Position numbers and translations under genes: made by a program. From Maricaulis sp042095695 (lineage in GTDB: Bacteria; Pseudomonadota; Alphaproteobacteria; Caulobacterales; Maricaulaceae), in contig JBELMP010000073.1 in assembly GCA_042095695.1 (NCBI GenBank), positions 1-11,722 of the forward strand: a DNA stretch of 11,722 bases. Reading direction: 5' to 3'. Under the pieces are notes generated by a model. That model saw only the letters and a list, made by a program, of their open reading frames with translations, searched no databases and was not told the DNA's origin. Below are positions 1-6,580 of this stretch, piece by piece. Positions within the stretch are counted from its first letter, which is position 1. Every line of letters begins with the position of its first letter.

Positions 1-75
1 CACGCGGACGGATCAGGCCCGGCCCGTTATCCCGGAGGGCATGGGGAGCCGGAGGAGTTGAGGGGAATAGTGAGC

Positions 76-1587
76 CTAAAGCTCAATCCCCAACTCCGCC
101 CAAACCTCATCAACCCGCGTCTTCGTCGCCTCGTCCATGTCGAGCTTTTCGCCCCATTCGCGCTGGGTCTCATTGCCGATCTTATTGGTCGCATCCAGCC
201 CGATTTTCGAGCCAAGGCCTGAGACCGGGGAGGCGAAGTCGAGATAATCGATCGGCGTGTTTTCGACCGTGACGATATCGCGGACGGGGTCCATGCGCGT
301 GGACATGGCCCACATCACATCCTTCCAGTCGCGCGCATTGACGTCCTCATCCACGACAATGATCCATTTTGTGTACATGAATTGTCGCAGGAAGGACCAG
401 GCGCCCATCATCACCCGCTTGGCATGGCCGGCATAGGCCTTCTTCATGGAGATGACGGCGATGCGGTAGGAACAGCCCTCCGGCGGCAGCCAGAAATCGA
501 GGATCTCCGGGAATTGCTGCTGCAGCAGCGGGATGAAGACCTCGTTGAGCGCCTCACCGAGAATGGCCGGTTCGTCCGGCGGGCGACCGGTATAGGTGGT
601 CAGATAGATCGGATCCTTGCGCATGGTGATGGCGGAAATCTTGAAAACCGGGAAGTGTTCGACGGAGTTGTAATAGCCGGTGTGGTCACCATAGGGGCCT
701 TCCGGGCCATACTCGTCGAGCATGACATGACCCTCCAGCACGATCTCGGCTTCCGCCGGGACTTTCAGTGGCACAGTCTTGCAGTCGACCAGCTCGGCTT
801 TCTTGCCGCGCAGAATGCCCGCAAACTGATATTCCGAAAGCGTGTCGGGAATGGGCGTGACGGCCGCAAGTATCGTCCCCGGATCGGCGCCCAGAACCGC
901 TGCGGCGGGCAGGGGCTCCGGGCGTTCATTCTTCCAGCGCTGGTAATGCTGGGCGCCACCGCGATGCTTGAGCCAGCGCATCAGCGTCCGGTCCTTGCCG
1001 AGCTTCTGCATGCGGTAAATGCCCAGATTATAGTCGTCCTGCTTGTCATCTTTAACATTGGGGCCCTGGGTGACGATGAGCGGCCAGGTGATGAGCGGTG
1101 CGGGCTCGCCGGGCCAGCAGGTCTGTATCGGCAGACGATCCAGATCAATCTCGTCGCCGGTCAGCACCACATCCTGGCAGGGGGCCCGGGAGACTGTCTT
1201 CGGCCGCATCGACATGACGGTCTTGGCAAGGGGCAGGAGCTCGACAGCCTCTTTCACGCCGCGCGGCGGTTCCGGCTGGCGCAGGAAGGCAAGCAATTCG
1301 CCGACCTCGCGCAATTCCTCACCGGTTGTACGGCTCTCCCCGCCGAGTGTGACCGCTTGAGCGACCCGTTTTACCGTGCCGAAGAGATTGACCAGGCAGG
1401 GCATCTCGCTCTTCTCGCCCTTTTCGTTGAAAACATTCTCGAACAAGAGGGCCGGACCGCCGGCATGCAGGGTGCGCTTGTGGATCTCGGTCATCTCCTT
1501 GTCGGTGGAGACGGGCTGGCTGATGCGAACAAGATCGCCTTCGGCTTCAAGCAAATCGATGAATTCGCGCAGGGATTTATAGGCCAT
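76..1587 (-). CDS. ubiD: UbiD family prenylated-FMN decarboxylase (3-polyprenyl-4-hydroxybenzoate decarboxylase)
   Basis: UbiD removes the carboxyl group of 3-polyprenyl-4-hydroxybenzoate to give polyprenylphenol in ubiquinone synthesis, using prenylated FMN made by UbiX (not in this window). The 503-residue product has nearly the length of E. coli UbiD. It opens with the family's typical MAYKSLREFIDLLE and shows the prFMN/metal-binding segments N187-LGIYR, E285 in VLEGHV and the hallmark EGPYGDHTGYY at about 296-306. I chose the ATG at 1587 because GGAG lies 5 nt upstream and the family N-terminus begins exactly there; an in-frame ATG at 1659 would add 24 residues of unfamiliar sequence. The gene is transcribed away from the BLUF-like gene. 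UbiA, the preceding enzyme of the pathway, is encoded about 8 kb away on the same strand. A UbiD paralogue acting on another aromatic acid is possible, but the overall match favours the ubiquinone enzyme. Confidence 0.93.
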   Translation of the reverse strand: MAYKSLREFIDLLEAEGDLVRISQPVSTDKEMTEIHKRTLHAGGPALLFENVFNEKGEKSEMPCLVNLFGTVKRVAQAVTLGGESRTTGEELREVGELLAFLRQPEPPRGVKEAVELLPLAKTVMSMRPKTVSRAPCQDVVLTGDEIDLDRLPIQTCWPGEPAPLITWPLIVTQGPNVKDDKQDDYNLGIYRMQKLGKDRTLMRWLKHRGGAQHYQRWKNERPEPLPAAAVLGADPGTILAAVTPIPDTLSEYQFAGILRGKKAELVDCKTVPLKVPAEAEIVLEGHVMLDEYGPEGPYGDHTGYYNSVEHFPVFKISAITMRKDPIYLTTYTGRPPDEPAILGEALNEVFIPLLQQQFPEILDFWLPPEGCSYRIAVISMKKAYAGHAKRVMMGAWSFLRQFMYTKWIIVVDEDVNARDWKDVMWAMSTRMDPVRDIVTVENTPIDYLDFASPVSGLGSKIGLDATNKIGNETQREWGEKLDMDEATKTRVDEVWAELGIEL

Positions 1588-1818
1588 GGGGGCTCCGCAG
1601 GATGTTGCGCTGGAAGTTAGGCCGATCGCGCCATGCCGCCAAGCCCGGCGCGGCAACACGTCTCAGCGGCGCGCCACTGTCGATCCTCTGCACAAAATCT
1701 TCCCTCAATCTGCGGCATAAGGTGACCTGTCTTGCTCGTATGTGAGGCGGAAGAAATAATAAATACAGATGCTTATGAGGCGTTGCGTCTGAATTGCGAT
1801 ATTCATCCGGATTTAAGT

Positions 1819-1848
1819 CAAATTCGCTGCGCCTTTGAGGCAAATTCG
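1819..1848. repeat. Direct repeat CAAATTCG x2, 22-nt period
   Basis: Two identical copies of CAAATTCG begin at 1819 and 1841, a spacing of 22 nt or about two helical turns, upstream of the BLUF-like gene. This is the geometry of a tandem regulator-binding site, but an 8-mer repeated twice can also arise by chance. No regulator can be named. Confidence 0.3.
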
Positions 1849-1856
1849 ACGGGTAT

Positions 1857-1876
1857 TTTTGAAGCATTGTTCAAAA
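1857..1876. promoter_or_regulatory. Inverted repeat TTTTGAA-N6-TTCAAAA, candidate operator
   Basis: Perfect 7-nt arms (1857-1863 and 1870-1876) flank a 6-nt centre, 52 nt upstream of the chosen start of the BLUF-like gene. The position fits an operator near the promoter. The AT-rich arms and lack of a following U-tract argue against a terminator. No cognate regulator is visible next to it. Confidence 0.35.
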
Positions 1877-1928
1877 CCGCCGCTTAGATCACGCCTTCAT
1901 TGATCAGGCACACGGAGTGGATAGAGGC

Positions 1929-2369
1929 ATGCTTCATCGAATGACAGTGATCGCGAAGGCCGGACTTTCCCTGGGCGCGGGGGCGCTCAATGGCGAGCTG
2001 GGTCGGGTTCTGGCCTGTCTGATGAAGTCCTGCACGGATCGGCAGATTACGGGGGCGCTGGTCCTGGACTCAGGGCATTACATGGCGGCGCTGGAGGGGG
2101 AGACGGATGAGATTCGAGCAATCCTCACAGTCTTCGAGGGCTACGCGGCGCACTCGAACTTCCACATGCTGGAATATGTGCCGGCAGTGCGGCGGGAATT
2201 TCGCACCTGGAGCGTGGGCGCCTTGCGTGCCGCACCCGGCCCCTCCCGCCTGGTCAGAAAGTTTCAAACGATTGTCCCGACCGCCGGTGAGGTGCGCACC
2301 CAGGTGCGCACCGCCATCGCCCGCGGTGTTCTGGCGGAGAGCCCGCCGCTGGTCGTCGAGGCTGCCTAG
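1929..2369 (+). CDS. Degenerate BLUF-domain-like protein, probably not a flavin photoreceptor
   Basis: The fold signature is that of BLUF (blue-light sensing using FAD) domains: QITGALVLDSGHYMAALEG corresponds to the family's ITGxLLxxxxxFxQxLEG, and REFRTWSVG to the (R)xFxxWSMG strand. The residues that contact the flavin are missing. Numbering from the ATG at 1941, the N-terminal Tyr region reads MTVIAKAGLS with no Tyr, the Asn position reads S-C-T (30-32), the Gln position is A49 and the Met near the end is V92; only W90 remains. About 45 residues follow the domain, with no effector domain. Three starts are possible: GTG 1917, ATG 1929 (GGAG 11 nt upstream) and ATG 1941 (closest to the domain start). 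The stop lies 8 nt from the convergent serine hydrolase gene. Family membership is fairly secure; loss of photochemistry is inferred, and the function is unknown. Confidence 0.7.
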   Translation: MLHRMTVIAKAGLSLGAGALNGELGRVLACLMKSCTDRQITGALVLDSGHYMAALEGETDEIRAILTVFEGYAAHSNFHMLEYVPAVRREFRTWSVGALRAAPGPSRLVRKFQTIVPTAGEVRTQVRTAIARGVLAESPPLVVEAA

Positions 2370-2377
2370 CGCCGGCT

Positions 2378-3730
2378 CTAGCGGGTCTCCTGACGCATTG
2401 CCGCGATGATCGCCCGGGTCAGATCGAATGTGCCGGCACCGACATTATTGGTGGCGCCGAAACGGACGATGACCAGCTCATGTTCGGGCACGATAATGGC
2501 CAGTTGGGACTGGAAACCATTCATGAAATACATGCTTTCCGGCATGTTGGCGCCGTCTGCCGGCATCCAGAAGCCCAGCCCGTAAGGGTCCTGGGAGCCT
2601 GGCGTGACCTCGGTGACAATCTCGGTCCAGTCCGCGCCGAAGATCCGTTCCTCGCCCGCCATGCCCCCGTCCAGGTAGAGCTGGGCGAGACGCGCCCAGT
2701 CCTGGGCAGTGGCATACATGTAGGAAGAGCCAAGCATCAGCCCGGCCTCATCCGGCTCGATGATGGCGGAGTAGATATCAAGGGGTTCGAAGATCTGTGC
2801 CCGTAAGCCTGCGACCTGCTCAGGCAGGGATGCACCCAGGAGGGGCTGGAGCGCACTCATCGCCAGATTGGTCTGTCCGCTCATATATTCCCAGTCCTCG
2901 CCGGGCTCTGCATAGTGCGGACGCGAGGCAGCGAACGCCGCCATATCACCCCGGGTGAACAGCATTTGCGAGTTCGCATCAGTGCCGTCATTGTGCTCGG
3001 TAATCACCAGGCCCGCCGTCATGCGAAGCAGATGATCAAGCGTGATGTCCGGGCGGTCATTGGCAAGGAGGGCGGGAACGCGGCCTTCATCATGCAGACC
3101 GATCAGCCCGTCCTCGATTAATGCGCCCGCCAGGGTGGCTGTTGTGGATTTGCTCATCGACCAGCCCAGGAAGGGCGTCTCGCGGCTGGCACCGTGAGCA
3201 TAGCGTTCGCCTATCAGGCGGCCCCGATGCAGGATGGCGATGCCAAGCGTGTTGCGAATATCCGCTTCCGGATCGTCAAAAGCATTATTGATCGCCTCGC
3301 TGACCGCCTCGGAATTGAAGAATGTGGCTCGATGATCGGCATCCACCATCATCGGCTGGAAGTCGCGCGCCGGCGGCAGGGCGAGGTCGCGATCGAAATC
3401 CGCATGCCCATGGACCAGCGTACAGCCGAGACCCTCGCGATAGACTGCCCTTTGCCCCCAGAACAAGCCGCCTATCGCCGCGCTCACTTGCTGCCGATCC
3501 GTGTCAATATCCAGCGTGATCAGGCTGGCGGCGCCGCCAATCAGCGGATCGACATAAACGGCGCGTGCATAATCGGCATCGAGCCGCGAGACAAAGACCA
3601 TGGAGCACATCTGCTTGGCGGTGATCCCGGTTCCCGAGGGGATAAATATCCGGTTCAGCCCGGATAGCTGAAATCCGGTGATCGCCAGTATCAGTGCGAC
3701 GGCGATGCCGCCGAGCCAAAAGCGTTTCAT
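2378..3730 (-). CDS. Serine beta-lactamase-like hydrolase (class C / 6-aminohexanoate-dimer hydrolase type), membrane-anchored
   Basis: This 450-residue protein belongs to the penicillin-binding-protein/class C beta-lactamase fold (COG1680-like). The SxxK nucleophile motif is S191-M-S-K194, and the Y-x-S/N motif is Y282-M-S in a typical WEYMSGQTN context. The third box is replaced by a weaker MNGFQSQ around 403-409. A hydrophobic segment at about 7-24 follows two basic residues, with no clear signal-peptidase site, so an N-terminal membrane anchor is likely and the active domain should be periplasmic. Residues about 26-125 form an N-terminal region outside the catalytic domain that I do not recognise. 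The start is supported by AGGAG 8 nt upstream, and the ATG overlaps the deacetylase stop as ATGA, which suggests translational coupling. Members of this family hydrolyse esters, amides or D-amino peptides; the substrate cannot be told from sequence. Confidence 0.85.
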   Translation of the reverse strand: MKRFWLGGIAVALILAITGFQLSGLNRIFIPSGTGITAKQMCSMVFVSRLDADYARAVYVDPLIGGAASLITLDIDTDRQQVSAAIGGLFWGQRAVYREGLGCTLVHGHADFDRDLALPPARDFQPMMVDADHRATFFNSEAVSEAINNAFDDPEADIRNTLGIAILHRGRLIGERYAHGASRETPFLGWSMSKSTTATLAGALIEDGLIGLHDEGRVPALLANDRPDITLDHLLRMTAGLVITEHNDGTDANSQMLFTRGDMAAFAASRPHYAEPGEDWEYMSGQTNLAMSALQPLLGASLPEQVAGLRAQIFEPLDIYSAIIEPDEAGLMLGSSYMYATAQDWARLAQLYLDGGMAGEERIFGADWTEIVTEVTPGSQDPYGLGFWMPADGANMPESMYFMNGFQSQLAIIVPEHELVIVRFGATNNVGAGTFDLTRAIIAAMRQETR

Positions 3731-4530
3731 GGGTGTGTCTCCTCGGACAGGGCAGGGGGCGGCGCTATTGACGGCGCGGCCAGGGCGACGGCGCGGTAGC
3801 CGCGCTCAGACAGGGTTTCCAGCAATCCGGGCAGGGCCTGGGCCGTGCGTTCCTGGATGTCGTGGAAAATGACGATGCCGGATCCGCGGGCCTCGATATT
3901 GCGCAAGGCGCGGTGATAAAGCGTTTGCGGGCTGATGCGTCGCCAGTCATCCGTACCGATATCACAGGACAGGGTTATGCGATCGCGGGCGTTTAACCAG
4001 TCAATCAGATGATCGGTATCATTCAAGCCGGGAAAGCGCATCATTGGCAGGAGCGCGTTCGACGGCGATCCGGTCTGGGTCAGCACCTCAAGGATAGCCG
4101 TTTCGCCGCGCTCGATCTCGCGATAGGCTGCCGCACGGCTAACCTGGTGCAGAAGGGCATGACTCCAGGTGTGATTTGCGAGCGTGTGCCCGCGGCGCAC
4201 GATTTCGGCCACCAGATCGGGATGGCGCTCGGCATAGATTCCGATAAGGAAGAAAGTCGCCTTGATGCAATAGGTGTCGAGCGTGTCGAGAATGCGCGGC
4301 GTGGTCTCGGGATTAGGGCCGTCATCAAAGGTGAAGACAATTTCACCCGGTTCCAGCTCGAGCGTCTGCTCATACTGCAGCGTCCCCAGAGCGCCGCCGC
4401 CACGGGCATCGATGGTGATTGTCCGGCTTGTGCCCATGGGGGCGTCTGCCGGGCAGCCCGGGCTCGCCTGCGCGAACCCGGTTCCGATCATGACCAGAAG
4501 GCTGGCCAGCAAAAGTGCGAGATGCCGCAT
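3727..4530 (-). CDS. Secreted polysaccharide deacetylase (NodB homology domain)
   Basis: The NodB/CE4 family removes acetyl groups from chitin-like oligomers, peptidoglycan or other acetylated polysaccharides with a divalent metal. The full catalytic set is visible in the 267-residue product: TFDDG with D69 (base) and D70 (metal), the HxxxH metal pair H120 and H124 in NHTWSH, R165-F-P-G, DDW at 194-196 and the final H223 in IFHDI. A signal peptide (MRHLALLLASLLVMIGTGFAQA, with likely cleavage near 22) points to export. The catalytic domain starts at about residue 64, leaving a short unassigned region after the signal. The gene begins 12 nt after the enoyl-CoA isomerase gene and overlaps the serine hydrolase gene by 4 nt, so the three are probably one transcript. 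The ribosome-binding site is weak, consistent with coupling to the preceding gene. Substrate unknown. Confidence 0.88.
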   Translation of the reverse strand: MRHLALLLASLLVMIGTGFAQASPGCPADAPMGTSRTITIDARGGGALGTLQYEQTLELEPGEIVFTFDDGPNPETTPRILDTLDTYCIKATFFLIGIYAERHPDLVAEIVRRGHTLANHTWSHALLHQVSRAAAYREIERGETAILEVLTQTGSPSNALLPMMRFPGLNDTDHLIDWLNARDRITLSCDIGTDDWRRISPQTLYHRALRNIEARGSGIVIFHDIQERTAQALPGLLETLSERGYRAVALAAPSIAPPPALSEETHP

Positions 4531-4542
4531 GCCCGATCCCGG

Positions 4543-5322
4543 CTAGCCGAATTTGGAGAAGTCCGGCTTGCGGCGCTCCATAAAGGCTGTCGCCGCCTCG
4601 GCGAATTCCGGAGACCGCAACTGCTCGGCAAAGAGACCCCCCTCATGCGCCATGCGATCGGTGATGGATTCCGGTGCCCGCTTCATGAGTTTCTTGGCCA
4701 GGCGCACCGCAGTCGGCGCCTTGGCAGCCAGATTGCGGGCGGCGCCCATCGTCATCTCCATCAGGGCTTCGGGCGGCGTGGTGCCATTGATCAGGCCGGT
4801 CTGATAGGCGCGGTCAGCGCCCCAGACATTGCCAAGCAGCAGCAATTCGGCAGCCACGACATGCCCGAGGACTTGCGGCATCATCAGGCTGGACCCGAAT
4901 TCCGGCGCCAGGGCGAGATCGGCAAATGGCGTCTTGAAGGTGGCCCGATTGGAGGCGTAGACGAGATCGCAGTGCAGGAGCATGGTCACGCCAATGCCGA
5001 TGGCCAGGCCATCAACGGCGGCGATAACCGGCTTTTCCGCAAACAAAAGTGCACGCATGAAGCGTTCGACCGGCGGCATGTCGCCACCGCCGACATGGGG
5101 CGGGCGCTCCATGAAGTCGACCATGTCATTTCCGGCCGTGAACAGGCCGTCATCACCGCCGGTGATCACGAAGACCTTGACCGATTGTTCGGCCTCGCCG
5201 GCTTCCAGCGCATCGGCTGCCGCTGCATACATGGCGCGGGTCAGGGCATTTTTCTTTTCCGGGCGGTTGAACCGGATCGTGCGGACGCCGTCCGCATCAT
5301 CGACCAAAACCAGATCGCTCAA
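4543..5322 (-). CDS. Enoyl-CoA hydratase/isomerase family protein, resembling delta3-delta2-enoyl-CoA isomerase (ECI2 type)
   Basis: This is a 259-residue crotonase-fold protein. The oxyanion-hole segments are FTAGNDM (61-67) and VDGLAIGIG (103-111). The two glutamates of true enoyl-CoA hydratases (rat E144 and E164) correspond to T113 and F133. Instead, TFKTPFADLALAPEFGSS (128-145) closely follows the ECI2/PECI isomerase pattern, where the Glu of the PE pair, here E141, is the catalytic base. I therefore favour double-bond isomerisation of unsaturated acyl-CoAs in beta-oxidation, but the exact substrate is uncertain. I chose the TTG at 5322: AGGGAG lies 6 nt upstream and the protein then starts MSDLVLVDDADGV as family members do. 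The ATG at 5373 would add 17 unfamiliar residues and overlap marR. The gene lies 40 nt after marR, which probably controls it. Confidence 0.83.
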   Translation of the reverse strand: MSDLVLVDDADGVRTIRFNRPEKKNALTRAMYAAAADALEAGEAEQSVKVFVITGGDDGLFTAGNDMVDFMERPPHVGGGDMPPVERFMRALLFAEKPVIAAVDGLAIGIGVTMLLHCDLVYASNRATFKTPFADLALAPEFGSSLMMPQVLGHVVAAELLLLGNVWGADRAYQTGLINGTTPPEALMEMTMGAARNLAAKAPTAVRLAKKLMKRAPESITDRMAHEGGLFAEQLRSPEFAEAATAFMERRKPDFSKFG

Positions 5323-5328
5323 TTGAGT

Positions 5329-5334
5329 CTCCCT
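5329..5334 (-). promoter_or_regulatory. Ribosome-binding site deciding a TTG start
   Basis: AGGGAG on the minus strand lies 6 nt before the TTG at 5322-5320. This supports the TTG start of the enoyl-CoA isomerase-like gene over the in-frame upstream ATG at 5373, which sits inside the end of marR. Confidence 0.65.
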
Positions 5335-5362
5335 TATTCTTGTGGGCGGGAGGTTAGTGCGA

Positions 5363-5794
5363 TCAGGCGTCAACGGCTAGAGTAGTAAGGACGCGATGCA
5401 GCATATCGCTGTCATCTTCGCCAAGTCGGGTTTCCAGCTCGGTATTGAGGTCACGCAGGACGATTTCCGCGGCCTCGCCCATGCCCCGTCCTTTCTCCGT
5501 CAGCGAAACAATCGCCGAGCGCTTATCGTCAGGTGCGGTCCGTTTCTTGACCAGGGAGAGCGCCTCCATGCGATTGACGAGACCGGTCACCGCCGGCGGG
5601 TTCAGCGAGAGCATTTCGCCGATTTCACCCATTTTGCGTTCGCCCCGGCGGGTAAGCAGGAAGAGCACGGCGGCCTGGGCCGAGGTGACGCCGGCCTCCA
5701 ATTTCAACCGGGCATCCGCCTCGCGGTTAAGTCGCCGTGCGGCGATCTCTATCAGCAAAAACAGCCGACGGTCGACGGCGCGGGCGCGAGCCAT
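5363..5794 (-). CDS. MarR family winged-helix transcriptional regulator
   Basis: The 143-residue protein is of normal MarR size. An N-terminal dimerisation helix (about 5-30) is followed by the winged helix: VTSAQAAVLFLLTRRGERKMGEIGEMLSLN, then the recognition helix NPPAVTGLVNRMEALSLV (65-82) and the wing RTAPDDKRSAIVSLTEKG (85-102) with the conserved D90-x-R92. A C-terminal helix completes the dimer interface. MarR proteins are usually repressors released by small ligands, often phenolics or acyl/aryl-CoA thioesters. Here the gene heads a cluster starting with an acyl-CoA enzyme, so a CoA-thioester ligand is an attractive guess. The ATG at 5794 has AAGGAG 7 nt upstream; the in-frame GTG at 5800 is only 1 nt from it and is unlikely. 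A perfect palindrome at 5861-5873 may be its own operator. Confidence 0.9.
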   Translation of the reverse strand: MARARAVDRRLFLLIEIAARRLNREADARLKLEAGVTSAQAAVLFLLTRRGERKMGEIGEMLSLNPPAVTGLVNRMEALSLVKKRTAPDDKRSAIVSLTEKGRGMGEAAEIVLRDLNTELETRLGEDDSDMLHRVLTTLAVDA

Positions 5795-5801
5795 ATGCAC
5801 T

Positions 5802-5807
5802 CTCCTT
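5802..5807 (-). promoter_or_regulatory. Ribosome-binding site of marR
   Basis: AAGGAG on the minus strand lies 7 nt before the ATG at 5794 and only 1 nt before the in-frame GTG at 5800. It therefore decides the start in favour of the ATG. Confidence 0.7.
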
Positions 5808-5860
5808 ATCCGGCGTGGAATTCCGGTTTCCAGGGCGATGTAGGCAGGACGGGGTAATCA

Positions 5861-5873
5861 ATTGCCAGGCAAT
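5861..5873. promoter_or_regulatory. Palindrome ATTGCC-A-GGCAAT, candidate MarR operator
   Basis: A perfect 6-1-6 inverted repeat lies 66 nt upstream of the marR start, in the 92-nt gap after the methyltransferase gene. MarR dimers bind imperfect palindromes of about this size, and many family members autoregulate, so it is a natural candidate operator for the marR cluster. It lacks a T-tract on the minus strand, so it is a poor terminator for the preceding gene. Confidence 0.45.
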
Positions 5874-5886
5874 GCTTGTGATTGTC

Positions 5887-6570
5887 CTAGAAAACCGTTT
5901 CGTGTGCAAACCGTTTATTGCGGAAACGCCAGACTTTCGCGTGACGAATCTCACGGTCCTCGAGATCGCGGGTTACCGGAACGGAATATTGGGCCAGTTG
6001 CTGCAGCTTTTCGCGGGGCAGGAAGGAGCGCCCGGGATCGCCGATGAGCACGGTCGCGCCTGCGTCCGCCAGCGATTGCAGCCAGCCGCCGATATGAAGC
6101 GCCGGTCCGGCTTCGTAGAAGACATCACCTGCGAGGATGACGTCCCAGCCCTGATTCTGGCCAACCAGATCGCCCAGCGCCGTCTCGATCGTCACATTAT
6201 TGGCAGACGCGTTGGCCTCACAGGCCGCGATTGCGAACTGGTCAAGCTCACAAGCCGTGACCTTGCCGGCACCGGCGCGCTTGGCGGCGATACCGGAGAC
6301 AGCACCCCCGGCGGCGAAGTCGAGGACTTGCTTGCCCGCGACCAGCGCCGGATTGTCCAGGCAATAGCGGGCGAGCGCCTGACCGCCGGCCCAGGCGAAG
6401 GCCCAGAATGGCGGTGGCAGGCCGAGCTCGCCCAGGGCTTCCTCGGTCTTTTCCCAGATCTCGACCGTCTCCACGGCGAGGTGAAGCTTTAGCTCAGGCA
6501 CCAGGGGCGGTGCCAGGAGATCGGTGTGCGCGCGGATGAATGCGTGCGGATTGAGGCTCGCCTGCGTCAT
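5887..6570 (-). CDS. Class I SAM-dependent methyltransferase, ETF-beta lysine methyltransferase (ETFBKMT-like)
   Basis: The 227-residue protein is a seven-beta-strand methyltransferase. PPFWAFAWAGGQALARY (53-69) precedes motif I at VLDFAAGGAVSGIAA (82-96), an acidic residue after strand 2 (CELD, 107-110), GDVFYE (148-153), VLIGDPGR (174-181) and VWRF (213-216). From memory this order and wording match mammalian ETFBKMT (METTL20), which has PPYWAIYWPGGQAL, GDMFYDE, VLIGDPGR and a terminal VWGF. That enzyme methylates lysines of the electron-transfer flavoprotein beta subunit, and bacterial homologues occur in alphaproteobacteria. The likely substrate is therefore EtfB, linking it to acyl-CoA oxidation. 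Ribosomal protein L11 methyltransferase (PrmA) is a less likely alternative, since this protein lacks its N-terminal domain. The ATG at 6570 fits the family; the longer open frame to 6789 would run back through the terminator into the peptidase gene. No etf genes are nearby. Confidence 0.78.
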   Translation of the reverse strand: MTQASLNPHAFIRAHTDLLAPPLVPELKLHLAVETVEIWEKTEEALGELGLPPPFWAFAWAGGQALARYCLDNPALVAGKQVLDFAAGGAVSGIAAKRAGAGKVTACELDQFAIAACEANASANNVTIETALGDLVGQNQGWDVILAGDVFYEAGPALHIGGWLQSLADAGATVLIGDPGRSFLPREKLQQLAQYSVPVTRDLEDREIRHAKVWRFRNKRFAHETVF

Positions 6571-6580
6571 GCGGAGGCTA

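Larger units (their letters stand above)
1588..1928. other. Divergent intergenic region between ubiD and the BLUF-like gene
   Basis: This 341-nt stretch contains no convincing gene. It is clearly AT-richer than its surroundings between about 1745 and 1880, as expected for a region holding the two divergent promoters. I could not identify a confident -35/-10 pair for either direction. It does contain an 8-nt direct repeat CAAATTCG (1819-1826 and 1841-1848, 22 nt apart), a 7-nt inverted repeat TTTTGAA/TTCAAAA (1857-1876) and a short palindrome AGGTGACCT (1720-1728). An antisense frame of 96 codons spans it, but it runs into the start of ubiD and resembles no protein I recognise. Confidence 0.6.

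Noticed and set aside
1..75. Possible 3' end of a plus-strand gene, with an open frame to a TGA at 59-61, converging on ubiD
   Set aside because: Only about 19 codons are visible, with no recognisable protein sequence. I cannot tell it from chance, and no terminator is evident.
382..1620. 412-codon plus-strand open frame
   Set aside because: It lies antisense to ubiD, whose protein is unmistakable. Long antisense frames are expected at this GC content, and the translation resembles no protein family.
1577..1867. 96-codon minus-strand frame in the ubiD/BLUF gap
   Set aside because: No recognisable motif, it overlaps the ubiD start, and its beginning lies in the AT-rich promoter patch.
1925..1934. 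GGCATGCTT shared between the BLUF-like gene start and the rsmE leader
   Set aside because: Only 9 nt, centred on the self-complementary GCATGC. One copy at each site, with no further similarity, is compatible with chance.
4009..5385. 458-codon plus-strand open frame
   Set aside because: It is antisense to the deacetylase and enoyl-CoA isomerase genes, both with clear catalytic motifs.
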